Positions 8,115 to 16,573 of a stretch of 64,000 bases of DNA are shown one piece after another. The position numbers and the translations under genes are program-made. Location: assembly GCF_013113715.1 (NCBI RefSeq), contig NZ_CP053344.1:1-64000 (forward strand), in the 5' to 3' direction. Source of the DNA: Herbiconiux sp. SALV-R1 (GTDB taxonomy: Bacteria; Actinomycetota; Actinomycetes; Actinomycetales; Microbacteriaceae). The stretch's first letter is position 1. Every line of letters starts with the position of its first letter. The notes beneath the pieces are model-generated. The model had not been told where the DNA came from and made no database searches. It saw only the letters and a list, made by a program, of their open reading frames with translations.

Positions 8115-9770
8115 GTGCGGGAGGCGCTCGGCGCGACGCCGGACAACGAGGGATACGAACGGATGCTGCGCACGGCGTGCGCTTTCGCGCTGCGACGACA
8201 CCGGGTCGACCTGCTCGAGGGGCATCGTGAGGCGATCGCGCGGCTGCCCGTGGGGGTCGAGAGGGATGCGGTGCTCGCGACGTTCAAGCTGGGGGAGGGG
8301 GATCTCTCAGGGGCTGTCGCGATGGTGATGGCGGCGGGGAGGGGTGGCGGCAGCGAGCCTGGCGGTTTGGGCGGACTGTCGTCGTCGTCGCTCCGAGCCG
8401 CGGCACTCGTGCATGTGGGGCTGGGGGCGCTCGCGGCGGGCGACTGGGCGCGGGCCGAGCAGTGCGCGCGTGCTGCGGCGGCGATCGTCGAACCATCGGC
8501 GTCGGTGACTGGCGATGGTGCGCCCGATGACGAGAGCATCCCGTTCGACCTCCTCGGCATCGCCGCCATCGTCGAGGCGCACACCGATGTCGCCGACAGC
8601 GCCTACCGCGAGCTCGATGCCGCCCTGTCGCCGTTGCGCGTGCGCAACCGGCTCAGCTCGGCGCACGCCTTCGCCCTGCTCGCGCTCGGCGATGTGCAGG
8701 TGCTGCGCGGTGAGCTGGCCGCGGCGGCCGTGAACATCACCCGGGGCGGGCGGCTGATCACGGCCGATCGACCCGGGCTCGCCACCCACGCCGCGGTGGC
8801 GCTGGCCTTCGTGCGGGTGCGGCAGGGGCGATGGAGCGATGCCGCGGCCGGCATCGAGCGTCTCGCGCCGGCGGGGGCGACGATCGAGCACGCGTGGATT
8901 CGCACGCAGGTGCTCGCCGTGCGCGGACTCGTGCAGATGCTGCAGGGCGATGTGGCGGGCGGGGCCGTGCTGCTCGCGGAGTCGGAGGCGGGTGCCGCGG
9001 CGACGCCGTCATACATCGCGTCGATCGTGCGGCTGCACGGGCGCATCATCGTGGCGATCGCGGCGGGTGACTGGCGGGGGCTCGAGCGGCATCTCGACGA
9101 TGCCGAGGAGCCGGGGTACCGGCACCCGTACCGCATGGGGGAGTGGAACGCGCTGAAGCTGCTGGCGGCGTGGCATCTGCGGCATCTCGCGCAGTTCCGC
9201 CGCCGGCTCTCGGAGTGGTCGCTGAACCCGGCGGCCGTCGACGACCCGTACTACTGGGCGTTCGGGGCGATCCTGGCCGAGCACCAGGGGCGGTTCGGCG
9301 ACGGGCTGGTGGCCATCAGGCGGGCGATCGGCGCGATCGACGCCGATCTCGATCCGCTCGGGCGGGCGTGGGTGCGGATCGTCGCGGGCACCTACCTCGG
9401 CCGGTACGGGAAAGACGGCGAGCCCGACCCGGTGGAGGCGCTGGCGTCGTACGACGAGGCGAGCAACGAGCTCCGCGAGATCGGTGCGACGGCGTTCGTG
9501 GCTCGCTGCGAGGCCCTCAGCAACGCCCTCGTCGACGACCTCGAGCTGGCGCGCCGCACCGAACCCGCGTCGGTGCTCTCACCCCAGCAACTCCGCATCG
9601 CGACTGCCGTCGCCCACGGCTACACCAGCGACGAGATCGCGGCTATGGAGCACCTCTCCAAGCGCACCATCGACTACCACGTCGCCAACATCATGCGCCG
9701 CCTCGGCATCACCGCCCGCCGCGAGATCGCCCGCCTCCTCGCCGTCCACCCCGACCCGCCCGCGCGCTGA
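8115..9770 (+). CDS. LuxR-family transcriptional regulator with helical-repeat N-terminal region
   Basis: This 551-residue regulator has a C-terminal LuxR/GerE helix-turn-helix (about residues 485-545: LSPQQLRIATAVAHGYTSD, then the recognition-helix region SKRTIDYHVANIMRRLGI). The rest is Ala- and Arg-rich alpha-helical sequence resembling the TPR-like superhelix of MalT/LuxR-type regulators. The AAA+ domain of the large LAL class is absent. The start is uncertain. GTG at 8115 is the first start after an in-frame TGA at 8040-8042, yet the 24 codons between them (DREREAAWESWERGD-like) read as real protein, so the true start may be non-standard or there may be a frameshift. It is divergent from the membrane protein/hydrolase operon, which it could regulate. 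Confidence 0.82.
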   Translation: MREALGATPDNEGYERMLRTACAFALRRHRVDLLEGHREAIARLPVGVERDAVLATFKLGEGDLSGAVAMVMAAGRGGGSEPGGLGGLSSSSLRAAALVHVGLGALAAGDWARAEQCARAAAAIVEPSASVTGDGAPDDESIPFDLLGIAAIVEAHTDVADSAYRELDAALSPLRVRNRLSSAHAFALLALGDVQVLRGELAAAAVNITRGGRLITADRPGLATHAAVALAFVRVRQGRWSDAAAGIERLAPAGATIEHAWIRTQVLAVRGLVQMLQGDVAGGAVLLAESEAGAAATPSYIASIVRLHGRIIVAIAAGDWRGLERHLDDAEEPGYRHPYRMGEWNALKLLAAWHLRHLAQFRRRLSEWSLNPAAVDDPYYWAFGAILAEHQGRFGDGLVAIRRAIGAIDADLDPLGRAWVRIVAGTYLGRYGKDGEPDPVEALASYDEASNELREIGATAFVARCEALSNALVDDLELARRTEPASVLSPQQLRIATAVAHGYTSDEIAAMEHLSKRTIDYHVANIMRRLGITARREIARLLAVHPDPPAR

Positions 9771-10013
9771 GCCCGCCCGCGGCGTTGCGACTCGAGCGCG
9801 CTGCGCTTACGTCGCTTCTCGCGCGCGTGCCGTGCGTGGGGCGCGTCGCGCCTGCGTCGCCTTCGCGCGTGCCGCATCTGGGGCGACCCGCACGTGGGGT
9901 CACGCGGTGCCCGTGGTTGCTTTGCCCGAAAGGGTCCGGTCGTCGCAGACCTCGCGGCGGGACGTGCAGCGCCGCGCGCCGGCGGGCGTGTTCGGGCCCG
10001 GCGGGCTCGGGGG
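9771..10013. other. intergenic gap without recognisable features
   Basis: These 243 bp lie between the convergent luxR-type gene and upp. The sequence is very GC-rich with many CGCG words. No gene, tRNA or clear terminator hairpin was recognised. Confidence 0.5.
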
Positions 10014-10646
10014 TCAGACGGTGCCGTAGAGGCGGTCACCGGCGTCGCCGAGGCCGGGGACGATGTAGCCCTTTTCGTTGAGTTTCTCGTCGAGGGCGCC
10101 GAGCACGAGGGTGACGTCGCGGCCCTCGGTGGCCTTCTCGAGCGCTTCGACGCCCTCGGGTGCGCCGAGCAGGCAGATCGCGGTGACGTCTTGGGCGCCG
10201 CGGTCGAAGAGGAACTCGATGGCCGCCGAGAGCGAGCCGCCCGTGGCGAGCATGGGGTCGAGCACGAAGCACTGCCGGTCGGACAGGTCGTCGGGCAGAC
10301 GCTCGGCATAGGTCGTGGGCTCGAGGGTCTCTTCGTTGCGCACCATGCCGAGGAAGCCGACCTCGGCGCTCGGCACGAGCTTCACCATGCCCTCGAGCAT
10401 GCCGAGCCCCGCGCGCAGAATGGGCACCACGAGGGGTCGCGGCTCGGCGATGGCGACGCCGTGGGTCTCGGCCACCGGGGTCTGCACGGTGACGGGCACG
10501 ACGGTGACGTTGCGGGTCGCCTCGTACGCCAGCAGCGTGACGAGCTCTTCGGCCAGGGCGCGGAAGGTGGGCGACGGCGTGTTCACATCGCGCAGCACGG
10601 TGAGCTTGTGGGTGATGAGCGGGTGGTCGGCAACGTGGACTCGCAT
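10014..10646 (-). CDS. upp: uracil phosphoribosyltransferase
   Basis: Upp converts uracil and PRPP to UMP in pyrimidine salvage. The 210-residue length is the family norm. The PRPP-binding loop is clear near residue 130 ([20 protein letters not shown]), and the uracil-binding C-terminus ends with [11 protein letters not shown], as in bacterial Upp. The N-terminus [15 protein letters not shown] is canonical. The ATG is only six bases after a TAGATT -10 box, so the mRNA is probably leaderless. The gene is divergent from tadA, an arrangement common in Micrococcales. No oddities are seen. Confidence 0.97.
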   Translation of the reverse strand: MRVHVADHPLITHKLTVLRDVNTPSPTFRALAEELVTLLAYEATRNVTVVPVTVQTPVAETHGVAIAEPRPLVVPILRAGLGMLEGMVKLVPSAEVGFLGMVRNEETLEPTTYAERLPDDLSDRQCFVLDPMLATGGSLSAAIEFLFDRGAQDVTAICLLGAPEGVEALEKATEGRDVTLVLGALDEKLNEKGYIVPGLGDAGDRLYGTV

Positions 10647-10652
10647 GGTGCC

Positions 10653-10658
10653 AATCTA
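10653..10658 (-). promoter_or_regulatory. -10 box TAGATT of upp (leaderless)
   Basis: TAGATT on the minus strand is separated by six bases (ggcacc) from the upp ATG. No ribosome-binding site is present. Confidence 0.55.
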
Positions 10659-10760
10659 CTGGACGGGGCGGCCGGGGCAGGGGACGATGGAGGGTCGGTG
10701 GAGAACGGATGCGCGGGGCGGGGTTGTGGAGAAGTGACACGGTTGGGTGAGGGTGCGGCG

Positions 10761-11240
10761 GTGGAGGGCCCCGGTCCGCTGCCCTCCGACGAGGTGCTCC
10801 GAGCGCGCATGCGGGAGGCGCTCGCCGAGGCACAGGCGGCGGTCGACGCGAGCGAGGACGTGCCGGTCGGCGCCGTGCTGCTCGACCGCGACGGCGGCGT
10901 GATCGGGGTGGGCCGCAACGAGCGTGAGCTGCGGCACGATCCGACGGCGCACGCCGAGATCATGGCCATCCGCGATGCCGCGGAGCGGCGGGGCGACTGG
11001 CACCTCACCGACACCACCCTCGTGGTCACGCTCGAGCCGTGCGTGATGTGCGCGGGCGCCATCCTCGCTGCCCGCATCCCGCGCGTGATCTTCGGCGCCT
11101 GGGACGAGAAGGCCGGCGGCGCAGGCTCCGTCTACGACCTCCTCCGTGACCGCCGCCTCAACCACCGCGTCGAGGTGATCGCAGGTATCGAGGCCGACGC
11201 CTCCACCGCCCTCCTCCGCGACTTCTTCTCCACCCGCTGA
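10761..11240 (+). CDS. tadA: tRNA-specific adenosine deaminase
   Basis: TadA deaminates adenosine to inosine at wobble position 34 of tRNA-Arg(ACG). The zinc-dependent deaminase signature is complete: HAE in TAHAEIMAIRDA provides the His ligand and catalytic Glu, and PCVMC in LEPCVMCAGAI provides two Cys ligands. The product is about 159 residues, close to the usual 150-170. The start is ambiguous. GTG at 10761 has GAGGG seven bases upstream and is chosen. GTG 10734, TTG 10743 and ATG 10809 are in the same frame, but the last would cut into the first helix. The gene is divergent from upp and convergent with the amidotransferase gene. Confidence 0.93.
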   Translation: MEGPGPLPSDEVLRARMREALAEAQAAVDASEDVPVGAVLLDRDGGVIGVGRNERELRHDPTAHAEIMAIRDAAERRGDWHLTDTTLVVTLEPCVMCAGAILAARIPRVIFGAWDEKAGGAGSVYDLLRDRRLNHRVEVIAGIEADASTALLRDFFSTR

Positions 11241-11441
11241 TCACCGGCCCCGACCCGGTCGGCCGTCGCGCGGAGTGGAGAAGCCCGGCTACCGCCCCCA
11301 TGTCTCGCGCCGGGCACGAGCATGTGGGCGGCGGTCGCCGGCGCGACGTCGATGCGGCACATCGTGCAATCCCGCACCGGTGTCGCCCGCCGTGCGGCGA
11401 CGTCGAGAGCCGCCGCACCGCCGACGCCCTGCGGTGGCCGG
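11241..11441. other. gap between convergent tadA and amidotransferase genes
   Basis: These 201 bp hold no recognisable gene or strong U-tailed hairpin. Base composition is like the coding regions around it. Confidence 0.5.
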
Positions 11442-12161
11442 TTAGGAAAGCCGGGAGAGGTACTCGCCGAGCATGCGGGCGGAGGCGAGCTGCATGGGGG
11501 CGCCGTGGCGGGAGCGCTGGGCACGGAGGGCATCGGGGTCGATGTCGTGGCGGGCGAGGAAGGCGGCGTCGCCGCGAACCCAGTCCTCGTGCATCTCGTC
11601 GGTGAGCTCGGGGTGGAACTGCACGGCGAGCAGCCAGTCTCCGATGCCGTATGCCTCGTTGCGGTAGGCGCTCGAGGAGGCGAGGAGGGTCGCGCCGGCA
11701 GGGAGGTCGAAGGTGTCGCCGTGCCATTCGGCCATCGGCACCCCGACGACGTGTCGCAGGGGGGAGTCGAGTCCTGCTGCGGTGGGCTGCACGTCGCGAT
11801 AACCGACGTCGACGGTGTCGCCCGGGCGCACCTCCCCGCCGAGCGCGGCGGCGATGATCTGCGCGCCGAAGCACACCCCGAGCACCGGGCGCTCCACCGC
11901 GAGCCGGCCGCGCAGGTGCTCGATCTCGGGTGCGATGAAGTCGTGCCGATCGGCCTCGTAGACGCCGCTCGTCGACCCGAGCACCACGAGCAGCTCGGCG
12001 TCGCACGCGGCATCGAGCGCTTCGACGAAGCCGGGCTCCCGCGCCGACACCACCTCGATCTCGTACCCGTGCTCGCGCAGCACGGGCTCGAAGTTGCCGA
12101 GCCTCACCGTCTCGTCGTGCTGCACCACCACGGCCCGACGCCGCTCCTCGCCCACCGTCAT
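11442..12161 (-). CDS. class I glutamine amidotransferase-like protein (GMP synthase GATase-like)
   Basis: This 239-residue protein has the class I glutamine amidotransferase fold. The nucleophile elbow is GVCFGAQ (Cys about residue 97) and the catalytic His lies in VQFHPELT. The oxyanion-region glycines (VVLGSTSGVYE) are also present. It stands alone rather than fused to a synthetase, like the YfeJ/GuaA-like group, and the acceptor substrate is unknown. The start is remarkable. A 104-bp tandem duplication upstream contains a second copy of the first 17 or so codons and their start, and the duplicated ORF ends with TGA overlapping this ATG (ATGA). Translation may therefore be coupled to that short ORF. 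Confidence 0.88.
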   Translation of the reverse strand: MTVGEERRRAVVVQHDETVRLGNFEPVLREHGYEIEVVSAREPGFVEALDAACDAELLVVLGSTSGVYEADRHDFIAPEIEHLRGRLAVERPVLGVCFGAQIIAAALGGEVRPGDTVDVGYRDVQPTAAGLDSPLRHVVGVPMAEWHGDTFDLPAGATLLASSSAYRNEAYGIGDWLLAVQFHPELTDEMHEDWVRGDAAFLARHDIDPDALRAQRSRHGAPMQLASARMLGEYLSRLS

Positions 12162-12350
12162 CGCGTCGCCCTGCTCTCGCGGTTCGGGAGCTCGGTGGTG
12201 CCGGGCCGCGCTGTCTCGTCGTGCTGACCCACCACGGCCCGACGCCGCTCCTCGCCCACCGTCATCGCGTCGCCCTGCTCTCGGGGTTCGGGAGCTCGGT
12301 GGTGCCGGGCCGCACCGTCTCGGAGTACTGCACCACCACGACCCGACGCC
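12109..12350. repeat. 104-bp tandem duplication covering the 5' end of the amidotransferase gene
   Basis: Copy 1 (12109-12212) and copy 2 (12213-12316) are almost identical, with only a few substitutions. A third copy (12317 to about 12350) is partial and more diverged. The unit contains the amidotransferase start codon, its first codons and the region just upstream. Confidence 0.9.
12158..12265 (-). CDS. 35-aa upstream ORF created by the tandem duplication
   Basis: Copy 2 of the 104-bp repeat carries its own ATG at 12265. Reading from it gives 35 residues that begin like the amidotransferase (MTVGEERRRAVV) and then diverge into the repeat's former upstream sequence. It stops at 12158-12160, with the TGA overlapping the amidotransferase ATG by four bases. 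It is probably not a functional protein, but the geometry is that of translational coupling. It would be translated only if copy 2 keeps whatever initiation signal copy 1 uses. Confidence 0.4.
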   Translation of the reverse strand: MTVGEERRRAVVGQHDETARPGTTELPNRESRATR

Positions 12351-12365
12351 GAGCGCCCGGCCCGG

Positions 12366-13328
12366 TCAATCGGCGCTCTTGATGACGATGGCGGCGGTGT
12401 GGGTCTCGACGTCGAGGGGTGGCACGTAGACGTCGGGCTCGAGGTAGATGACGCGCGCGATGGGCACGGCGGCACGGATGTTCGCCTCCGCCTCGTTGAT
12501 GGTCGCCGCCACGTCGCGCAGCTCCGACTCGGGTGCCAGGGCGATCTTCGCCGCGACGAGGAGCTCCTCCGGCCCGAGGTACAGGGTCTTCATGTGGATG
12601 AGTCTGTCGACCCGGGCCGTGCCCTCGATGGCCGAGCGGATGCGGGCCACATCACCCTCGCCCGCCCCCTCGCCCACGAGCAGGCTCTTCGTCTCGATGC
12701 CCAGCACGATCGCCACCAGCACGAGCAGGGCACCGATGAACAGGGTGCTGATGCCGTCCCACAGGCCGTTGCCGGTGATCGCCGAGAGACTCACGCCGAC
12801 GAGGGCGAAAGCGAGGCCGGTCAGGGCCGCGGTGTCTTCGAGCAGCACCACCGGGAGCTCGGGCGCCTTGGCCCGACGCACGAACTGCACCCAGCTCTGC
12901 TTTCCGCGCGAAGGGTTCGACTCCTTGACGGCCGTGCGCAGCGAGAAGCCCTCGAGCGCGATGGCCACGACGAGAACGGCGAGCGGCACCCACGGCGTCT
13001 CGATGGGGTGCGGGTCGGTGATCTTCTCGATGCCCTCGTAGATCGAGAACACGCCGCCCACCGAGAACAGGATGATCGACACCACGAAGGCGTAGACGTA
13101 GCGCTCCCGGCCGTAGCCGAACGGATGCTCCCTGTCGGCCTTCTTCTTCGCCTTGCGCCCGCCGAGCAGGAGGAGCAGCTGATTGCCCGAGTCGGCGAGC
13201 GAGTGCACGCTCTCCGCGAGCATCGACGACGACCCCGAGATGAGGAACGCGACGAACTTCGCGATGGCGATGCCGATGTTCGCCAGCAGCGCCGCGATGA
13301 TCGCGCGGGTACCTCCCGAAGTGCTCAC
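12366..13328 (-). CDS. cation diffusion facilitator (CDF) family transporter
   Basis: This is a 320-residue divalent-metal/proton antiporter of the CDF family, which exports Zn, Fe, Mn or Co ions from the cytosol. The metal-site motif of helix 2 is HSLADSGNQ (residues about 43-51) and that of helix 5 is LLEDTAAL. The signature HPFGYGRERYVY lies after helix 2. About six transmembrane helices are followed by a C-terminal cytoplasmic domain with RVIYLEPDVY. The GTG at 13328 is chosen because GGAGGA stands six bases upstream. A longer reading adds only low-complexity residues. It is divergent from proC. The metal specificity is unknown. Confidence 0.92.
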   Translation of the reverse strand: MSTSGGTRAIIAALLANIGIAIAKFVAFLISGSSSMLAESVHSLADSGNQLLLLLGGRKAKKKADREHPFGYGRERYVYAFVVSIILFSVGGVFSIYEGIEKITDPHPIETPWVPLAVLVVAIALEGFSLRTAVKESNPSRGKQSWVQFVRRAKAPELPVVLLEDTAALTGLAFALVGVSLSAITGNGLWDGISTLFIGALLVLVAIVLGIETKSLLVGEGAGEGDVARIRSAIEGTARVDRLIHMKTLYLGPEELLVAAKIALAPESELRDVAATINEAEANIRAAVPIARVIYLEPDVYVPPLDVETHTAAIVIKSAD

Positions 13329-13382
13329 CTGTTCTCCTCCTGCCGCTCCGGCACGCAGCCTGTCGCGCGCTGCCGCCAATCC

Positions 13383-13388
13383 TAGGAT
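13383..13388 (+). promoter_or_regulatory. -10 box TAGGAT of proC (leaderless)
   Basis: TAGGAT plus six bases (ggacct) leads directly to the proC GTG at 13395. No ribosome-binding site is present. Confidence 0.55.
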
Positions 13389-13394
13389 GGACCT

Positions 13395-14273
13395 GTGACC
13401 ATCGCCGCGAACGCATATCCCTCGTCAGACTCGCCCGACGGCACGGCGCTTCCGACCATCGCCCTGCTGGGCGCGGGCTCGATGGGGCGCGCCATCCTCA
13501 GCGGTCTCCTGGCGCCCGAGGTGACCGTCGACGGGGGCATCCGCGTGACCAACCGGAGCGCCGTCAAAGCCGCCGAGTTCGACGACGAACCGCGCGTCAC
13601 CGCCTTCGCCACCGAGACCGACCCCGAGGCCAACCGACGCGCCGTGGAAGGAGCAGCGATCGTGCTCGTGGCCGTGAAGCCCGCGATGGTTCCCGATCTC
13701 CTCACGGAGATCGCCGACGCTCTCGAGCCCGGCGCCGTCGTGGTGAGCGTCGCCGCAGGCGTGACCGTGGCGACCTTCGAGAAGCACCTCCCCGCATCCG
13801 TCTCGGTGCTGCGCTCGATGCCGAACACCCCGGCCGTGGTCGGCCGCGCCGTCACGGGCCTGTCGGCAGGCACCCGCACGAGCGACGACGATCTCGCTCT
13901 CGTGCGGGCGCTGTTCGAGACGGTGGGGACGGTGGTCGAGGTTCCTGAATCACAGCTCGATGCTCTCAGCACGATCTCTGGCTCTGGCCCGGCCTACGTC
14001 TATCTGTTGATAGAGGCGATGACGGCGGCGGCTGTGGAGAAGGGGTTCACCGAGGAGCAGGCGGCCGTGCTCGTGAACGGCACCTTCGCCGGCGCCACCG
14101 AGCTCCTGGTGCAGTCGGGGAAGACTCCGACCGAGCTGCGCATCCAGGTGACGAGCCCGAAGGGCACCACCGAGCGCGCCATCGCCGTGATGCAGGAGGC
14201 AGACCTCCCCGAGCTCTTCACCGCGGCGACCGACGCAGCCCTCGCCCGAGCCCGCGAGCTGGCCGCCGGTTAG
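13395..14273 (+). CDS. proC: pyrroline-5-carboxylate reductase
   Basis: ProC performs the last step of proline synthesis, reducing pyrroline-5-carboxylate with NADPH. The 292-residue protein has the N-terminal Rossmann motif LLGAGSMGRAILSGLL (about residues 19-34). The C-terminal dimerisation domain carries the family signature (ISGSGPAYVYLLIEAMTAAA, later the VTSPKGTTERAI region) that closes the proline/P5C site. A roughly 15-residue extension precedes the Rossmann fold. The GTG start matches a leaderless promoter six bases upstream. It is a single gene, and proA and proB are not in the window. Confidence 0.96.
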   Translation: MTIAANAYPSSDSPDGTALPTIALLGAGSMGRAILSGLLAPEVTVDGGIRVTNRSAVKAAEFDDEPRVTAFATETDPEANRRAVEGAAIVLVAVKPAMVPDLLTEIADALEPGAVVVSVAAGVTVATFEKHLPASVSVLRSMPNTPAVVGRAVTGLSAGTRTSDDDLALVRALFETVGTVVEVPESQLDALSTISGSGPAYVYLLIEAMTAAAVEKGFTEEQAAVLVNGTFAGATELLVQSGKTPTELRIQVTSPKGTTERAIAVMQEADLPELFTAATDAALARARELAAG

Positions 14274-14336
14274 CCCGAGCGACCGAGCCCGCGCCCGCCC
14301 CCGAGCCCGCGAGCTAGCCGCGGGCTGAGATGCCCC

Positions 14337-15008
14337 TCAGTTCCCCAACGCCGCGAACGTCTCGATGTCGGAGCTCTTGCCCGACACGATGATGAGATCG
14401 TGGTTCGACACCACGGTCGTCTCCGTCGCATAGGTGAACGGCTTGCCGGGGCTCTTCACCCCCACCACCGTCACGTGGTACTTCGACCGCACCCCCGACT
14501 CGGTGAGGTTCAGCCCGCGGATCGGCTTCGGCGGGTACATCTTCACCAGCGCGAAGTCGTCGTCGAACTGGATGAAGTCGAGCATGCGCCCCGACACCAG
14601 GTGCGCGACCCGCTCGCCGGCCTCCGCCTCGGGGTAGATCACGTGGTTCGCGCCGATGCGCTCGAGGATCTTGCCGTGCGACCGCGAGATCGCCTTCGCC
14701 CAGATCTGCGGCACCTTCAGGTCGACCAGGTTGGCCGTGATGAGCACCGAGGCCTCGATCGACGAGCCCACGGCCACCACCGCGATCTGGAACTCCGAGG
14801 CCCCGATCTGCCGCAGCGCCTCGACGTTCTTCGCGTCGGCCTGCACCGTGTGGGTGACCCGCTCCGACCACTTCTGCACCAGGCGCTCGTCTTCGTCGAT
14901 GGCGAGCACCTCGCGGCCCAGCCGGTCGAGCTCGCCCGCGGTGGCGGCGCCGAAGCGGCCCAGCCCGATCACGAGCACCGGGGCGTCGTGCTTGATGCGG
15001 TCAACCAA
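14337..15008 (-). CDS. trkA: Trk/Ktr potassium uptake regulatory subunit (RCK domains)
   Basis: This 223-residue cytosolic subunit gates the TrkH-type potassium channel. It has an RCK-N (Rossmann) domain with VLVIGLGRFGAATAGELDRLG near residue 12 and the acidic ribose-binding LAIDEDE. A C-terminal RCK-C domain follows (about residues 140-223). The TTG at 15008 is favoured because it gives the expected N-terminus LVDRIKHDAPVLVIG and overlaps the trkH stop by eight bases, as in coupled operons. A longer reading upstream runs into trkH in another frame. With the membrane subunit it forms a complete two-gene uptake system. Confidence 0.93.
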   Translation of the reverse strand: MVDRIKHDAPVLVIGLGRFGAATAGELDRLGREVLAIDEDERLVQKWSERVTHTVQADAKNVEALRQIGASEFQIAVVAVGSSIEASVLITANLVDLKVPQIWAKAISRSHGKILERIGANHVIYPEAEAGERVAHLVSGRMLDFIQFDDDFALVKMYPPKPIRGLNLTESGVRSKYHVTVVGVKSPGKPFTYATETTVVSNHDLIIVSGKSSDIETFAALGN

Positions 15009-16482
15009 CGATGGGCCTCTCTTCCGGGCGCTTGAAGTACTGCTGCCGCTGGCTGGCGGCCAGTGCGGCGGCAAGTGTCACAGTACCAACGCGGCCCATG
15101 AACATGGTGGCCGCGAGCACGTAGACGCCGGCGTCGGGGAGCGACGCCGTGAGACCCGTGGTGAGCCCCGAGGTCGCGAAGGCCGAGATGACGTCGAAGA
15201 GCACGAAGTCGAGGGGTGCCTTCGAGATCTGCAGGATGAGGATGCTCGACACCGCCACGGTCGTCGCCCCCCACAGCACCACCGAGACGCCGAGTCGCAG
15301 CACGTCGCTCGGGATGCGCCGGCCGAACGACTCCATGTCCTGCACACCGCGCGCCTCGGCGAAGGCGGCGAGGAAGAGCACGGCGAGCGTGGTCACCTTG
15401 ATGCCACCCGCGGTCGATGCCGACCCGCCGCCGATGAACATGAGCATGTCGGTGACGAGCAGGCTCGACCCGTTGAGGTCGGGGATGTTGATGGTCGAGA
15501 ACCCGCCCGAGCGCGTCATCACCGAGAGGAAGAAGCTCTGGAACACCGTGTCGGCGGCGTTCAGCTGCCCGAACGTCTTCGGGTTGTCGAACTCGAGCAC
15601 GATGTAGAGGGCGGCGCCCGCCACGATGAGCAGGGCGCTCGTGACGAGGGTGAGCTTGACGTGCACCGACCAGCGCACCTTGTTGATGCTGCGGTTCTTC
15701 CGCCTGGCCTTCCACGCCTTGAGGCTGCGGGTGAGCGTATAGATGATGGGGAAGCCGATGCTGCCGAGGAACACCCCGATCATGAGCACGGTCAAGAAGA
15801 AGTAGTCGTTCTCGAACGCGGCGAGACCCTCGGCGTTCGGCGCGAAGCCCGTGTTCGTGAACGCCATCGCCGAGTAGTAGAAGCTGTACCAGACCGCCTC
15901 GCCCACGGGGATGCCGTCAAGCAGCATGCGCGGGAACAGCAGCGCCGCGAGCAGCGCTTCGATGACGAGGGCGCTGATGGCGACCGTCACGAGCAGCGAG
16001 CCGATCTCGCCGAGCCGCACCGCCTGGCCCTCCGCGACCGGGCCGTGGTGCATCCGGAGCGGGTTGGTGTCGCTCGCGGCGATCAGCCTGGCCCGCAGCC
16101 CCAGCCTCCGCGACACGGCGAGACCCAGGATGCTCGCGAGGGTGAGCACACCGAGCGCGCCGATCTGCACACCCACGAAGATGACGATGTGGCCGAACAC
16201 CGACCAGTGCGTGGCCATGTCGACGGTGGAGAGGCCCGTGACGCAGATCACCGACACGGCGGTGAAGAGGGAGTCTGCGAGGCCGGTGATGGTTCCCCGC
16301 GCGCTCGAGATGGGCAGGGAGAACAGCACCGTGAAGATGACGATGAGGCCCGCGAAGATGAGGATCGCGAAGCGCGACGGAGAGGTCTCCGAGAACTCGC
16401 GCAGGCCGTTGCGTGCTCGCCCGGCCCAGCTGCGGCTGCGGTTCAGCGGGTTCAGGCTGATCGCGGTGCTGCGGTCGCTCAT
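15001..16482 (-). CDS. trkH: TrkH/KtrB-family potassium uptake membrane subunit
   Basis: This is the 493-residue pore subunit of the Trk/Ktr potassium uptake system. Four M1-P-M2 repeats are visible through their filter glycines: SVICVTGLSTVD, FTNTGFAPNAEG, VMTRSGGFSTI and FATSGLTTGL. The intramembrane loop of the third M2 is seen in GGGSASTAGGIKVTTL. About 45 polar, Arg-rich residues precede the first helix. The ATG is preceded by GAGG and is followed, eight bases of overlap later, by the RCK subunit gene. Potassium uptake with sodium or proton coupling is typical of the family, and the coupling ion here is unknown. Confidence 0.94.
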   Translation of the reverse strand: MSDRSTAISLNPLNRSRSWAGRARNGLREFSETSPSRFAILIFAGLIVIFTVLFSLPISSARGTITGLADSLFTAVSVICVTGLSTVDMATHWSVFGHIVIFVGVQIGALGVLTLASILGLAVSRRLGLRARLIAASDTNPLRMHHGPVAEGQAVRLGEIGSLLVTVAISALVIEALLAALLFPRMLLDGIPVGEAVWYSFYYSAMAFTNTGFAPNAEGLAAFENDYFFLTVLMIGVFLGSIGFPIIYTLTRSLKAWKARRKNRSINKVRWSVHVKLTLVTSALLIVAGAALYIVLEFDNPKTFGQLNAADTVFQSFFLSVMTRSGGFSTINIPDLNGSSLLVTDMLMFIGGGSASTAGGIKVTTLAVLFLAAFAEARGVQDMESFGRRIPSDVLRLGVSVVLWGATTVAVSSILILQISKAPLDFVLFDVISAFATSGLTTGLTASLPDAGVYVLAATMFMGRVGTVTLAAALAASQRQQYFKRPEERPIVG

Positions 16483-16561
16483 CCTCGATCCTCGCCTCGG
16501 CCCGGGGGAGACGGCACCCGGTGATCGCTGCCATGCTACCCGCGCGCGGGGGCCGCACCAC

Positions 16562-16567
16562 TACCCT
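16562..16567 (+). promoter_or_regulatory. -10 box TACCCT of the ArsR-type gene (leaderless)
   Basis: TACCCT is followed by six bases and the ATG at 16574. No ribosome-binding site is seen. Confidence 0.45.
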
Positions 16568-16573
16568 TGACGC

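Noticed and set aside
9771-10013. Possible structured RNA between the luxR-type gene and upp
   Set aside because: GC-rich words allow many weak pairings, but no defined stem with a tail, tRNA-like fold or conserved riboswitch core could be identified by eye.
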